A stretch of 64,000 nucleotides of DNA, taken from the NCBI RefSeq assembly GCF_022662195.1, contig NZ_JAKMCS010000004.1, positions 124,001-188,000 on the forward strand, given 5' to 3'. Shown here one piece after another: positions 25,012-33,505 of this stretch. Under the pieces are notes generated by a model. That model searched no databases. It had not been told where the DNA came from and worked only from the letters and a program-made list of their open reading frames with translations. Source of the DNA: Aestuariivivens insulae. Its GTDB lineage: Bacteria > Bacteroidota > Bacteroidia > Flavobacteriales > Flavobacteriaceae. Position numbers and translations under genes: made by a program. The number at the start of each line of letters is the position of its first letter. Positions within the stretch are counted from its first letter, which is position 1.

Positions 25012-26883
25012 ATGTTTAACGAGGTTTATGATGTTATAGTTGTTGGAGCGGGTCATGCAGGAAGTGAGGCGGCAGCCGCGGCGGCTAATATGGGAAGCAA
25101 AACCTTATTGGTTACCATGAATCTGCAGAACATCGCCCAGATGTCCTGTAATCCTGCTATGGGAGGTATCGCTAAGGGGCAAATTGTTCGTGAGATTGAT
25201 GCGCTTGGTGGATATAGTGGTATTGTTTCAGATACTTCGGCTATACAGTTTAAGATGCTAAATAAATCTAAAGGACCTGCTATGTGGAGCCCTAGGGTGC
25301 AGAGTGATCGTATGCGATTTGCTGAAGATTGGAGGTTACTTTTGGAGCAAACACCCAATCTTGATTTCTACCAAGAAATGGTGTCTGGTTTGCTTATTGA
25401 AAATGATTGCGTTGTTGGGGTTAAGACATCGTTGGGTGTTGAAATAAAATCCAAAACCGTTGTACTTACTAATGGGACTTTTTTAAATGGATTGATCCAT
25501 ATTGGTGATAAAAACTTTGGGGGTGGTAGAGCTGGTGAAAAAGCTGCTACCGGAATCACCGAACAGTTGGTCGATTTGGGTTTCGATTCAGGAAGGATGA
25601 AAACTGGAACACCACCAAGAGTTGACGGACGATCTTTAGATTATTCCAAAATGTTGGAGCAACCAGGTGATGATGATCCTGAAAAGTTTTCCTATTTAGA
25701 TATAACTAAACCATTAGAGAAGCAGCGATCGTGTTATATGACTTATACAAGTGAATTGGTTCATGATTTACTTCGAGAAGGGTTTAACAGGTCGCCAATG
25801 TTTAATGGTAGGATTAAAAGTTTGGGGCCACGTTATTGTCCTTCGATAGAAGACAAGATCAACCGCTTTGCAGATAAAGACAGGCATCAATTATTTATTG
25901 AACCAGAAGGGTGGAATACGGTTGAGGTTTACGTTAACGGATTTTCTACATCCTTGCCAGAAGATGTTCAGTTTAAGGCATTGCGGTCTGTGGTTGGGTT
26001 TGAAGGCGTTAAATTTTTTAGACCAGGTTATGCTATAGAATATGATTATTTTCCGCCTACACAGCTTAAACATACTTTAGAAACTAAGTTAGTTTCTGGT
26101 TTGTATTTTGCAGGACAAATTAATGGGACTACAGGCTATGAAGAAGCGGCGTCCCAAGGTTTAATGGCGGGTATTAATGCGAGCTTAAAAGTTAAGGAGA
26201 AAGAACCTTTTACTTTAAAAAGAGATGAAGCTTATATAGGTGTTTTGATTGATGATTTGATTACCAAGGGAACCGAAGAGCCATATAGGATGTTTACGTC
26301 AAGGGCAGAATACAGGACCTTGTTGCGTCAAGATAATGCAGATTTAAGATTAACGCCCAAAGGTTTTGAAATTGGTTTGGCTTCAGAAAAGCGTTTAAGA
26401 CGCATGGAAGAAAAGCATAATGCTGCTAAGGAATTTGTGTCGTTTTTTGAAACCACCAGCGTGAAGCCTGAAGAGATAAATCCTATTTTAGAAAGCAAAA
26501 ATTCGGCACCAGTTAATCAGTCAGGTAAGTTGTTTAAGATTTTTGCACGTCCTAATGTTCAAATGGATGACATTAGAAAAGTTGAAAGCGTAGAGGCTTA
26601 TATACAAGAAAATAATTTGGATAGGGAGGTTGTTGAGCAAGCAGAAATTCAAGTTAAGTATTCTGGTTACATAGCTAAGGAAAAGAATAATGCTGATAAG
26701 TTAAGCCGATTGGAGTATGTCAAAATCCCAGAGAATTTCGATTACTCTAAAATCAAATCCATGAGTTTTGAGGCTCGGGAAAAGCTTAAAAGGATTCAGC
26801 CAACAACGGTGTCGCAGGCCTCCAGAATAAGTGGTGTTTCACCAAACGATATTTCCGTTTTGTTGGTTTATATGGGTAGGTGA
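25012..26883 (+). CDS. mnmG: tRNA uridine-5-carboxymethylaminomethyl modification enzyme, FAD subunit
   Basis: A 623-residue protein, full length for MnmG (GidA). With MnmE it forms cmnm5U at the wobble base of several tRNAs, using FAD, glycine and methylene-THF. The FAD-binding fingerprint is at the N-terminus ([20 protein letters not shown]), followed by the family motifs [22 protein letters not shown], written here in part as [17 protein letters not shown], and [14 protein letters not shown] and [19 protein letters not shown]. The C-terminal helical domain ends in [17 protein letters not shown]. The gene is flanked by two parS-type palindromes. In many bacteria mnmG lies near the replication origin, which agrees with parS sites being here. 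Confidence 0.97.
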   Translation: MFNEVYDVIVVGAGHAGSEAAAAAANMGSKTLLVTMNLQNIAQMSCNPAMGGIAKGQIVREIDALGGYSGIVSDTSAIQFKMLNKSKGPAMWSPRVQSDRMRFAEDWRLLLEQTPNLDFYQEMVSGLLIENDCVVGVKTSLGVEIKSKTVVLTNGTFLNGLIHIGDKNFGGGRAGEKAATGITEQLVDLGFDSGRMKTGTPPRVDGRSLDYSKMLEQPGDDDPEKFSYLDITKPLEKQRSCYMTYTSELVHDLLREGFNRSPMFNGRIKSLGPRYCPSIEDKINRFADKDRHQLFIEPEGWNTVEVYVNGFSTSLPEDVQFKALRSVVGFEGVKFFRPGYAIEYDYFPPTQLKHTLETKLVSGLYFAGQINGTTGYEEAASQGLMAGINASLKVKEKEPFTLKRDEAYIGVLIDDLITKGTEEPYRMFTSRAEYRTLLRQDNADLRLTPKGFEIGLASEKRLRRMEEKHNAAKEFVSFFETTSVKPEEINPILESKNSAPVNQSGKLFKIFARPNVQMDDIRKVESVEAYIQENNLDREVVEQAEIQVKYSGYIAKEKNNADKLSRLEYVKIPENFDYSKIKSMSFEAREKLKRIQPTTVSQASRISGVSPNDISVLLVYMGR

Positions 26884-26891
26884 TTTTATTG

Positions 26892-26907
26892 TGTTCCACG
26901 TGGAACA
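26892..26907. promoter_or_regulatory. parS-type ParB-binding site 2
   Basis: TGTTCCACGTGGAACA is a perfect 16-base palindrome beginning 9 bases after the mnmG stop. It shares the 14-base core with the site at 24973-24986. Confidence 0.82.
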
Positions 26908-27073
26908 TGTGTTTTTTTAAAAAAAAAATAATGTTCCGTTGTCGCGTTTTGAGTCAAGGTCATTGGTCGAGTTTTCAGTATAAATTAAAAACTAAAGCGT
27001 TTACAGGGAGCATACGTTTTAAAAGACAGCAGAAAAATGTCTTCATAAATCTTTAGAAACTATTCGTAAATTA

Positions 27074-27934
27074 GTGGTAGAAGAAAAATCAAATCAGAAC
27101 TATTTAAAGGTAAAAGACCATTCGGTATCCGGAGAAACATTTCAATTAATGGAAAACACCGAATACGGTTTTTTGGAAACCACACCTTCACCTTCGGCAG
27201 AACAATTACCTAAATACTATAAAAGTGAAGATTATATTTCACATACCGATGCCAAAAGAAATTTGTTTGAAAAGGCATATCATTTTATAAGAACAATTGC
27301 CCTAAAGAAGAAACTAAATTTAATCAATAGTTATACTGGCAAGAGTAAAACGTTGTTGGATGTTGGATGTGGTACTGGAGATTTTTTGAAAGTGGCACAA
27401 CAAAACCAATGGATGGTTTCTGGAATTGAACCTAACGAACAGGCTAGGGGTATAGCAAATAAAAAAAACAATAATTCTGTTTACGATACAGAACAACTTT
27501 ATAAATTTGAAAGCAACAGTTTTGATGTCATTACATTGTGGCACGTTCTAGAACATTTGCCAAATCTTAAAGATCAAATAACATTATTAAAAAAGCTATT
27601 AAAGCCAAAAGGAACTTTAATAGTTGCTGTACCAAATTATAAAAGTTTTGATGCAACGTATTATAAAAACTTTTGGGCTGCCTACGATGTGCCTCGCCAC
27701 CTTTGGCATTTTAATAAGGATTCTATACGTAAATTGTTTACTAAGCAATCTATGGAAGTTGTAAAAATAAAACCGATGTGGTTCGATGCCTTTTATGTGA
27801 GTCTACTCTCTGAAAAATATAAAACAGGAAAAATGAATTTTGTTAGAGGGTTTTGGTTTGGCTTACGTTCAAATTTAAAAGCCATTATAACAAAAGAGGC
27901 TTCGTCTTTAATTTATGTCATTAAAAACAAGTAA
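27074..27934 (+). CDS. Class I SAM-dependent methyltransferase
   Basis: A 286-residue protein. The start is GTG at 27074; the next in-frame Met would cut off a conserved-looking N-terminus (YLKVKDHSVSGETFQL). Motif I is LLDVGCGTGDFLKVAQQN, motif II around VSGIEPNEQARGIA, and the post-II region FDVITLWHVLEHLPNLKDQI with LKPKGTLIVAVPNYKSFDA is of the UbiG/Methyltransf_23 type. A PRHLWHF segment follows, as in many Bacteroidota relatives beside mnmG. The C-terminal part has aromatic and basic patches but no clear membrane helix. The substrate is unknown: lipid, quinone-like or sugar acceptors are all possible. It is probably transcribed on its own, after a 190-base spacer. Confidence 0.85.
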   Translation: MVEEKSNQNYLKVKDHSVSGETFQLMENTEYGFLETTPSPSAEQLPKYYKSEDYISHTDAKRNLFEKAYHFIRTIALKKKLNLINSYTGKSKTLLDVGCGTGDFLKVAQQNQWMVSGIEPNEQARGIANKKNNNSVYDTEQLYKFESNSFDVITLWHVLEHLPNLKDQITLLKKLLKPKGTLIVAVPNYKSFDATYYKNFWAAYDVPRHLWHFNKDSIRKLFTKQSMEVVKIKPMWFDAFYVSLLSEKYKTGKMNFVRGFWFGLRSNLKAIITKEASSLIYVIKNK

Positions 27935-28025
27935 AACGCAATTACGGGCTTTTTAAAGGCTTTTTGCGCTTTTTGCTTGTGATTTGTTGGCTGATTTTAA
28001 TTTTGTGCTTAAAATGCCTTAAATC

Positions 28026-28068
28026 GATTCTTTTTTAATAGAATTAAACTATTGTTTTAAAAAGAATC
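28026..28068. repeat. Inverted repeat between methyltransferase and OmpH-like gene
   Basis: GATTCTTTTT and AAAAAGAATC are perfect 10-base arms around a 23-base loop, followed by an A/T-rich stretch. It may act as a terminator for the methyltransferase. Confidence 0.4.
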
Positions 28069-28130
28069 TATAATTTATTTTTATAATTAAAAATGAAAAC
28101 TTTTCAGCACTAAATTACGTGCTACTTTAC

Positions 28131-28138
28131 TACTTTTG
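28131..28138 (+). promoter_or_regulatory. Probable -7 box (TACTTTTG)
   Basis: Fits TAnnTTTG, 25 bases before ATG 28164, and helps to choose that start over the longer frame from 28119, which would overlap the promoter. Confidence 0.5.
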
Positions 28139-28163
28139 TTCGAATTCTAAAATTAGGGTAATA

Positions 28164-28682
28164 ATGAAAAATATAATTTATGTTTTAGCAGTAGCTTTTG
28201 CATTTACTGCCTGTCAAAAAGAGAAAAAGATTGGCTATGTAGAAAATGGCACTGTAATTAATGGATATCAAGAGAAAAAGGATATTGAAACAAAATACCA
28301 AGCAAAGGAAGAAACTTTTAATAAAAAAGCAGATAGTATTGGTAAAGCATTTCAGTTAGAAGTACAGCAAACACAAATTGACGCTAGAAAGTCTTCACAA
28401 AAAAAGGCACAAGAACTTATGCAAGGTTTACAACAAAAACAACAAGTTCTACAACAACAAATGCAATTTGAACAACAACAGTTGACCCAAGCCTTTCAAA
28501 CCGAAATGGATTCTTTGATTGTAAAGGTTAAAGATTTTGTAAAAGACTATGGTAAGAAAAACAATTACACATACATTTTAGGGACTAGTGATGCAGCGGC
28601 ATCGGTTTTGTACGGAACCGAAGAAAATAATTTGACCCAAACTATTTTGGATGCCTTAAATGCTGAATATAAAACAGAATAA
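28164..28682 (+). CDS. OmpH/Skp-like periplasmic lipoprotein
   Basis: Start at ATG 28164 gives 172 residues with a good lipoprotein signal (AFAFTAC, Cys17). The rest fits the OmpH/Skp family: a short strand KIGYVENGTVINGY, a long Gln/Lys-rich coiled coil (about residues 40-130, with repeated QQKQQVLQQQMQ-type heptads), then the closing domain DYGKKNNYTYILGTSDAAAS and VLYGTEENNLTQTILDALN. Skp proteins are trimeric chaperones for outer-membrane proteins; lipidated single-copy versions in Bacteroidota are less studied. It is monocistronic, with its own -7 box and a strong terminator. Confidence 0.88.
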   Translation: MKNIIYVLAVAFAFTACQKEKKIGYVENGTVINGYQEKKDIETKYQAKEETFNKKADSIGKAFQLEVQQTQIDARKSSQKKAQELMQGLQQKQQVLQQQMQFEQQQLTQAFQTEMDSLIVKVKDFVKDYGKKNNYTYILGTSDAAASVLYGTEENNLTQTILDALNAEYKTE

Positions 28683-28700
28683 TATTTTAAGAATCATATT

Positions 28701-28738
28701 AAAAAGCCCTGTGACAGTTTTGCCACAGGGCTTTTTAT
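28701..28738. terminator. Strong bidirectional terminator
   Basis: AAAAAGCCCTGTG pairs with CACAGGGCTTTTT around a short loop. It is symmetric and may serve both the OmpH-like gene and the convergent gene at 28834-29238. Confidence 0.92.
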
Positions 28739-28833
28739 TTGTCCATTACAAAAAAAACCTCCGACATTAGGTTGACGGAGGCACACAAATAAAGTTTGAA
28801 CCCTCATTCTCTTTTATTTGTTCTTTTAGCTAT

Positions 28834-29238
28834 CTATAGTTCTTTGTTTATGTTAATGACTATATATTCTAATAAATTATGTAATTCCAATAAGTTACCC
28901 TTAGCTCTTGAAGATTGATAAACAACCTTCCTATTATTAAATTTTAATATGGTTAATGGGTTCTCCCGTCCTTTGGCCTTGCCAACTTCGTTAGGTGTTA
29001 GGTTTCTTGCAAAGCTTTTAATTCTATTAATAACATCTAACGATATTTCTGTTTTGTGTACACCAATTTTTTCAACATTTGATATGCCTTTATATATAAT
29101 ATTTCCGTCATCAAAAATCCACAAATCGTACACAGGGCCATTGTTTGAGCTCTTCCCTTTAAATAAACTTAAGAAAGCATCATGCGTGTTTTTGTTTAAC
29201 GGTTGCTTGCTCGCAAAATAAGAGGTCAATAAGGTCAT
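28834..29238 (-). CDS. DUF6438-like small protein
   Basis: A 134-residue protein without signal peptide. The core PVYDLWIFDDGNIIYKGISN followed by VEKIGVHKTEISLD and later ENPLTILKFNNRKVVYQS resembles DUF6438, a beta-rich domain with the pattern Y-x-x-x-I-x-x-D-G-x-x-x-Y-x-G found in Bacteroidota proteins of unknown function. Here it lacks the usual lipoprotein leader, so a cytoplasmic location is likely unless the start is wrong. It is an isolated gene convergent with the OmpH-like gene. No function can be inferred. Confidence 0.6.
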   Translation of the reverse strand: MTLLTSYFASKQPLNKNTHDAFLSLFKGKSSNNGPVYDLWIFDDGNIIYKGISNVEKIGVHKTEISLDVINRIKSFARNLTPNEVGKAKGRENPLTILKFNNRKVVYQSSRAKGNLLELHNLLEYIVININKEL

Positions 29239-29472
29239 AGTAAGCTTTGTTCTATTCTACATTAATTCAAGTTGCAAACTTGCGACAAAGACTTACTGAT
29301 TGGGGACATGCTTTGACGCAAATTAGCTAACTCAACATTTTCACATAATTAAATTCTGAACGCAATACGTATTATATCCTATTTTAAACCAAATCCTAAA
29401 TAACATATAAACACCGTAAAGTATTTCAAAACAGTTGTAGGCAAAATGGTAAATATGGGGCTTGGGGCTAAA

Positions 29473-29510
29473 AAACAATAGTATTAATTGGGGCGTCAAC
29501 ACTATTGTTT
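29473..29510. repeat. Inverted repeat before the sigma-factor gene
   Basis: AAACAATAGT and ACTATTGTTT are perfect 10-base arms with an 18-base spacer, about 90 bases before the start codon. It may be an operator or an RNA hairpin. Confidence 0.45.
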
Positions 29511-29562
29511 ATATGTAAAACAGTTAAAAAACATATTACCCTACTTTTTTATTTAAATTTTT

Positions 29563-29570
29563 TACTTTTG
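29563..29570 (+). promoter_or_regulatory. Probable -7 box (TACTTTTG) of the sigma-factor operon
   Basis: Fits TAnnTTTG, 28 bases before ATG 29599. Confidence 0.45.
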
Positions 29571-29598
29571 GTGAATAAGCCTCGTTATTAGTATACTT

Positions 29599-30111
29599 AT
29601 GAATAGGGACACCAAATCTGTTTGCGAACAAAAAAACTACGAACAGCTCTTTAATGCCCATTCCAAAACCTTATTCAACTTTATATACTATAAATGTGGT
29701 GATACCCAACAGGCTGAGGATATTGTTCAAGATGCGTTTGTGAAGCTTTGGCGCAATTGTGCTAAAGTGCACTTTCAAAAGGCAAAATCGTTTTTATTTA
29801 CAGTAGCTAGAAACCTTTTTTTAAATGAGGTAGCACATAAAAAAATTGTGCTTCAACATGAAGCTGCACCTACTAAAAGTTCTACCAACGAAACCCCAGA
29901 GTTCCTTTTAGAGGAGCAGGAATTTATGCTAAAACTTAAAAATGCTATTGCCAATTTGCCAGAAAAGCAACGCGAAGTGTTTTTGTTAAGTAGGATAGAT
30001 AAAAAGACTTATGCCGAAATATCAGAACTGGTGGGTATATCGGTTAAAGCGGTAGAAAAACGTATGAGTTTGGCTTTAATGGCCTTAAGAGATAAATTAG
30101 GCAACATTTGA
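29599..30111 (+). CDS. ECF-type RNA polymerase sigma factor (FecI-like)
   Basis: A 170-residue sigma-70 family protein of the ECF class. Region 2 is seen in LFNFIYYKCGDTQQAEDIVQ and DAFVKLWRNC, region 4 in LPEKQREVFLLSRIDKKTYA and GISVKAVEKRMSLALMALRD. A FecR-type regulator and a TonB-dependent receptor follow on the same strand, the usual cell-surface signalling arrangement in which an outer-membrane receptor signals through FecR to release the sigma factor. Targets probably include its own operon. Length and order are normal for Bacteroidota. No SusD gene follows. Confidence 0.92.
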   Translation: MNRDTKSVCEQKNYEQLFNAHSKTLFNFIYYKCGDTQQAEDIVQDAFVKLWRNCAKVHFQKAKSFLFTVARNLFLNEVAHKKIVLQHEAAPTKSSTNETPEFLLEEQEFMLKLKNAIANLPEKQREVFLLSRIDKKTYAEISELVGISVKAVEKRMSLALMALRDKLGNI

Positions 30112-30165
30112 AGTAGGGTAAAACCAAAAACAACTGTTTTATAATTATAAGAAGGATAACATAGC

Positions 30166-31098
30166 ATGGAAAATTTTAATAAAGATGAAACTTTTTTAGC
30201 GCGCTGGATAGCTGGAAAGCTTAGCCCCGAAGCGCTTAAAGAGTTTGAAAATTCTAAAGATTATCCAGTTCTTAAAAAAATTAATGATGCGTCCCAAAAT
30301 CTAAAAGCACCTACTTTTAACGATCAAGCACTATTAACAAAATTAAAAGAACTAAATAAAACACAGCCAAAGGATAAGGTTAGAAGGCTTATGCCCAAAT
30401 GGGCTTATGCTGCGGCAGCAGTTTTGGTAGTGGCTCTAGGTTTACTATATGTCATGACCATGAGTTCACATTACCAAACAGGTTATGGCGAGCAATTAGC
30501 TGTGTTGCTTCCCGATGATTCTTCAGTAAAGCTTAATGCGAATTCCCAGTTAGAACACAAAACTCTAAATTGGAAGTCTAACAGAATACTAGAATTGGAA
30601 GGCGAAGCTTTTTTTGATGTAGAAAAGGGTGAGTCGTTTAAAGTATTGACCAGTTTGGGTATGGTTGAAGTTTTGGGAACCGAGTTTAATATGATATCAC
30701 GAGGTACTTATTTTGAAGTCCAATGTAGGGAAGGGAAAGTAAAAGTAACCAGTAATGTATTAAGTAAAGAGGTGATTTTATTGCCAGGAAAAGCAGTAAG
30801 GGTTGCTAACAATGCACTTGAAGAATGGGCATTCGATTTAGATGAAGCTAATTGGACACTGGGAGAATCAACGTTTTTCAATACCCCTATATCACAAGTT
30901 TTACTGGCTTTGGAAAATCAGTTTAATATTACGTTTGATAAATCTAACATCGATTTGAATAAACGCTTCACGGGAGCATTTACCCATAAAGATTTAAGCT
31001 TGGCATTAAAAACCGTATCGGCTCCAATGGGTATTTCTTTTACTGTAGACAAGGAAAATGGTGTAATTCTGCTTAATTCATATAATAATAGCCACTAA
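30166..31098 (+). CDS. FecR-family anti-sigma regulator
   Basis: A 310-residue protein. A cytoplasmic N-terminal part (about residues 1-84, FLARWIAGKLSPEALKEF) would hold the sigma factor, a single membrane helix lies at about 85-104 (WAYAAAAVLVVALGLLYVM), and the periplasmic FecR domain follows (YGEQLAVLLPDDSSVKLNAN, LELEGEAFFDVEKGESFKVL, VEVLGTEFNM, VQCREGKVKV). The C-terminal DUF4974 module (STFFNTPISQVLLALENQFN to the end) contacts the receptor's N-terminal domain in related systems. The gene starts 54 bases after the sigma gene and is followed by the receptor after 52 bases. Confidence 0.93.
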   Translation: MENFNKDETFLARWIAGKLSPEALKEFENSKDYPVLKKINDASQNLKAPTFNDQALLTKLKELNKTQPKDKVRRLMPKWAYAAAAVLVVALGLLYVMTMSSHYQTGYGEQLAVLLPDDSSVKLNANSQLEHKTLNWKSNRILELEGEAFFDVEKGESFKVLTSLGMVEVLGTEFNMISRGTYFEVQCREGKVKVTSNVLSKEVILLPGKAVRVANNALEEWAFDLDEANWTLGESTFFNTPISQVLLALENQFNITFDKSNIDLNKRFTGAFTHKDLSLALKTVSAPMGISFTVDKENGVILLNSYNNSH

Positions 31099-31150
31099 TT
31101 CGGTTATTTTATCCTAAATTTGGATATCCCTGGATTAATAAGAATAGTAA

Positions 31151-33499
31151 ATGAAGTATCGCTTATCGGCTCTCTTTTTCTTTGTTACTGTAAGTATAAT
31201 TGCCCAGCAAACCACTACGGTTAATTATCTAAACACTCCTTTAAGCGAAGCTTTTGCAGATTTAGAAAAAACCTTTAATGTAAAGTTTTCCTTTAATTCA
31301 GAAATAGTCAATAATAGGGCCATAACCTTTAATTTAAGCGAGGCCACATTAGATGAGATTCTAATTAATATTGAAGAACAATTATTCCTTAAGTTCAAAA
31401 AAGAATCAAACCGTTATTATACGGTTAAGCTTGTAAAGAAACAGTTAACCGATACCCAAGAGCTAGATGAGGTGTTGATTGAAGAATACATTACATCTGG
31501 GATTAGTAATGATAAAGATGATGCTTCGGTATCGATTTCACCAGAAAAATTAGGCATTCTTCCAGGGTTGACCGAACCCGATGTTTTACAGAGTATACAA
31601 TTGATTCCTGGGGTACAAAGCCCTTCAGAAACTGCTTCAGATTTGTTTATAAGGGGAGGCACACCAGATCAGAATTTAATTCTTTGGGATGGTATCAAAA
31701 TGTACCATACAGGGCATTTTTTTGGAACAATTTCTGCGTTTAATCCTTATATCACAGATCAGATAAAACTTTATAAAAGTGGTACTAAAGCGAAATATGG
31801 AGGTCGTATTGCTGGCGTTATAGATATTGAGTCCGATAAAACCATTCCAAAATCAACGGAGGGCGGCTTTGGATTTAACATGACCCATACCGATGCCTTT
31901 ATTAAGGCGCCCTTAAATAAAAAAACAGCTGTTTTGTTTTCTGCAAGACGCTCTATTACAGATGTTTTTGATACTGAAACATTTAGAAACTTGTCAAAAA
32001 GGGTGTTTCAGGAAACTAAAATCTCAAATGGTAATAAGGTGTTTGGTGACGACGAAGTTACAACAACCAACGACCTATTCTATTTTACAGATTTCACGGC
32101 AAAAGTAATTGTAAATCCAAATGAAAAAAATGCGCTGGAGGTAAGCAGTTTGTATACTAAGAACAAATTAGATTATGGTTTTTTGATTGAAGCTTTTGAA
32201 GAAGCATCACAAGATAAATTAGACATTGTAAATCAAGGCATAAGTTTAAATTGGAAACATGATTTTAATGCGTCCTTTTCACATAACTTTAATGCCTACT
32301 ACTCCAATTTCGACTTAGAATACGTTGGAACGAATAGCATTTCAGGCGAACTTGATAACCAATTAGATAAACATAATAGCATTAAAGATTTTGGAATGGC
32401 TTATAATTTAGATTGGAATCTTAGTGAAACATCGTCGATTGGCTTGGGCTATCAGTTTTCTTCAAATCAAGTAAAATACAAATTAATTTATGAAGCACCG
32501 GATAGCCCAGAGGATAACTTTGTTAAGTCTAGTATAGAAACCAATAATATAACACACGCACTCTATTTTGACCATCAATATAAATTGGATAAAAAATGGT
32601 TTGTTAATACAGGCTTAAGAGCTAACTATTTTTCAGTTATAAACAAGTTTTATATTGAACCTAGGTTGCAGCTTAGCACTAATTTAAACCCGTTTTTAAA
32701 ATTTAAGGTTTCTGGGGAAAGGTTACACCAATCGGTAAGTGAGGTTTTAGAGTTCAATACCCGAGAATTTGGACTGGAAAATCAAGTTTGGGTATTGTCA
32801 GATGGTGAAGAAATCCCCATATTAAAAAGTACCCAGTTAACCACAGGTTTCGTGTTTAGCAAAAATGGATGGGGTATAGATTATGAAATGTATTATAAAA
32901 AGGCAAATGGCTTAACAACATTAGGGTTCGATAGGATAGAAGATTTTTTCTTTAAAGGAAAAAGTAATGTGTTTGGAATAGATTTTTTAGTTAAAAAGAA
33001 AATTCAAAACTACAGAACATGGCTTAGCTATTCTTTGATTAATAATGATTTTGAATTTGAAGCCATTAACGATGGAAAAAAATTTCCGGGCAATACGGAC
33101 ATTACACATAATTTTGTTTGGTCGCATACTTATGAATGGAATCATTTTAATGTGTCATTGGGCTGGAACATAAGGACTGGAATACCGTTTACAAAAGCGA
33201 CAGGGATCCAGGACACACCCGATGGTGCAGAAATTGTATTTGAAAGCACGAATAGTTCGCGTTTACCAAATTACCATAGGTTGGATGTTTCTACCACTTA
33301 CACGTTCAATATTTCAAAAAAAAGTAATTGGAAAGGGAAGTTAGGATTGTCGTTACTAAACATATACAATAGAGAAAATATGTTAAGCAGAACTTACGAA
33401 ATAAGGCAAAGCACCCAAAATAGTGAAGACGAGCTTAGGGAAATAAATAAGACATCTTTGGGTTTAACGCCAAATATGGTTTTTAGGGTTGAATTTTAA
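31151..33499 (+). CDS. TonB-dependent receptor with N-terminal signalling (STN) domain
   Basis: A 782-residue outer-membrane receptor. Signal peptide at 1-19 (SIIAQQ). Residues about 22-96 form a secretin/TonB short N-terminal domain (NYLNTPLSEAFADLEKTFNV, then FSFNSEIVNNRAITFNLSEA), which in related receptors talks to FecR. The plug starts near residue 125 with SISPEKLGILPGLTEPDVLQ and has IQLIPGVQS, DLFIRGGTPDQNLILWDGI and AKYGGRIAGVIDIES. The barrel ends in a Phe-terminated strand (MVFRVEF). There is no carboxypeptidase-like domain and no SusD partner, so this is not a classical SusC. The ligand is unknown; a siderophore, a protein or a small nutrient are possible. Confidence 0.9.
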   Translation: MKYRLSALFFFVTVSIIAQQTTTVNYLNTPLSEAFADLEKTFNVKFSFNSEIVNNRAITFNLSEATLDEILINIEEQLFLKFKKESNRYYTVKLVKKQLTDTQELDEVLIEEYITSGISNDKDDASVSISPEKLGILPGLTEPDVLQSIQLIPGVQSPSETASDLFIRGGTPDQNLILWDGIKMYHTGHFFGTISAFNPYITDQIKLYKSGTKAKYGGRIAGVIDIESDKTIPKSTEGGFGFNMTHTDAFIKAPLNKKTAVLFSARRSITDVFDTETFRNLSKRVFQETKISNGNKVFGDDEVTTTNDLFYFTDFTAKVIVNPNEKNALEVSSLYTKNKLDYGFLIEAFEEASQDKLDIVNQGISLNWKHDFNASFSHNFNAYYSNFDLEYVGTNSISGELDNQLDKHNSIKDFGMAYNLDWNLSETSSIGLGYQFSSNQVKYKLIYEAPDSPEDNFVKSSIETNNITHALYFDHQYKLDKKWFVNTGLRANYFSVINKFYIEPRLQLSTNLNPFLKFKVSGERLHQSVSEVLEFNTREFGLENQVWVLSDGEEIPILKSTQLTTGFVFSKNGWGIDYEMYYKKANGLTTLGFDRIEDFFFKGKSNVFGIDFLVKKKIQNYRTWLSYSLINNDFEFEAINDGKKFPGNTDITHNFVWSHTYEWNHFNVSLGWNIRTGIPFTKATGIQDTPDGAEIVFESTNSSRLPNYHRLDVSTTYTFNISKKSNWKGKLGLSLLNIYNRENMLSRTYEIRQSTQNSEDELREINKTSLGLTPNMVFRVEF

Positions 33500-33505
33500 T
33501 ACCAA

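Larger units (their letters stand above)
29239..29598. other. 360-bp spacer upstream of the ECF sigma factor
   Basis: No gene seen on either strand. It holds a 10-base perfect inverted repeat at 29473-29510 and a -7 box at 29563. It must contain promoters for the minus-strand gene at 28834-29238 and for the sigma factor. Confidence 0.6.

Noticed and set aside
24928-27073. Replication origin next to the parS sites
   Set aside because: No cluster of DnaA boxes or DNA-unwinding element was found around mnmG, so an origin call is not supported within this window.
28119-28163. Longer N-terminus for the OmpH-like protein
   Set aside because: It would overlap the -7 box and destroy the lipoprotein signal that begins at ATG 28164.
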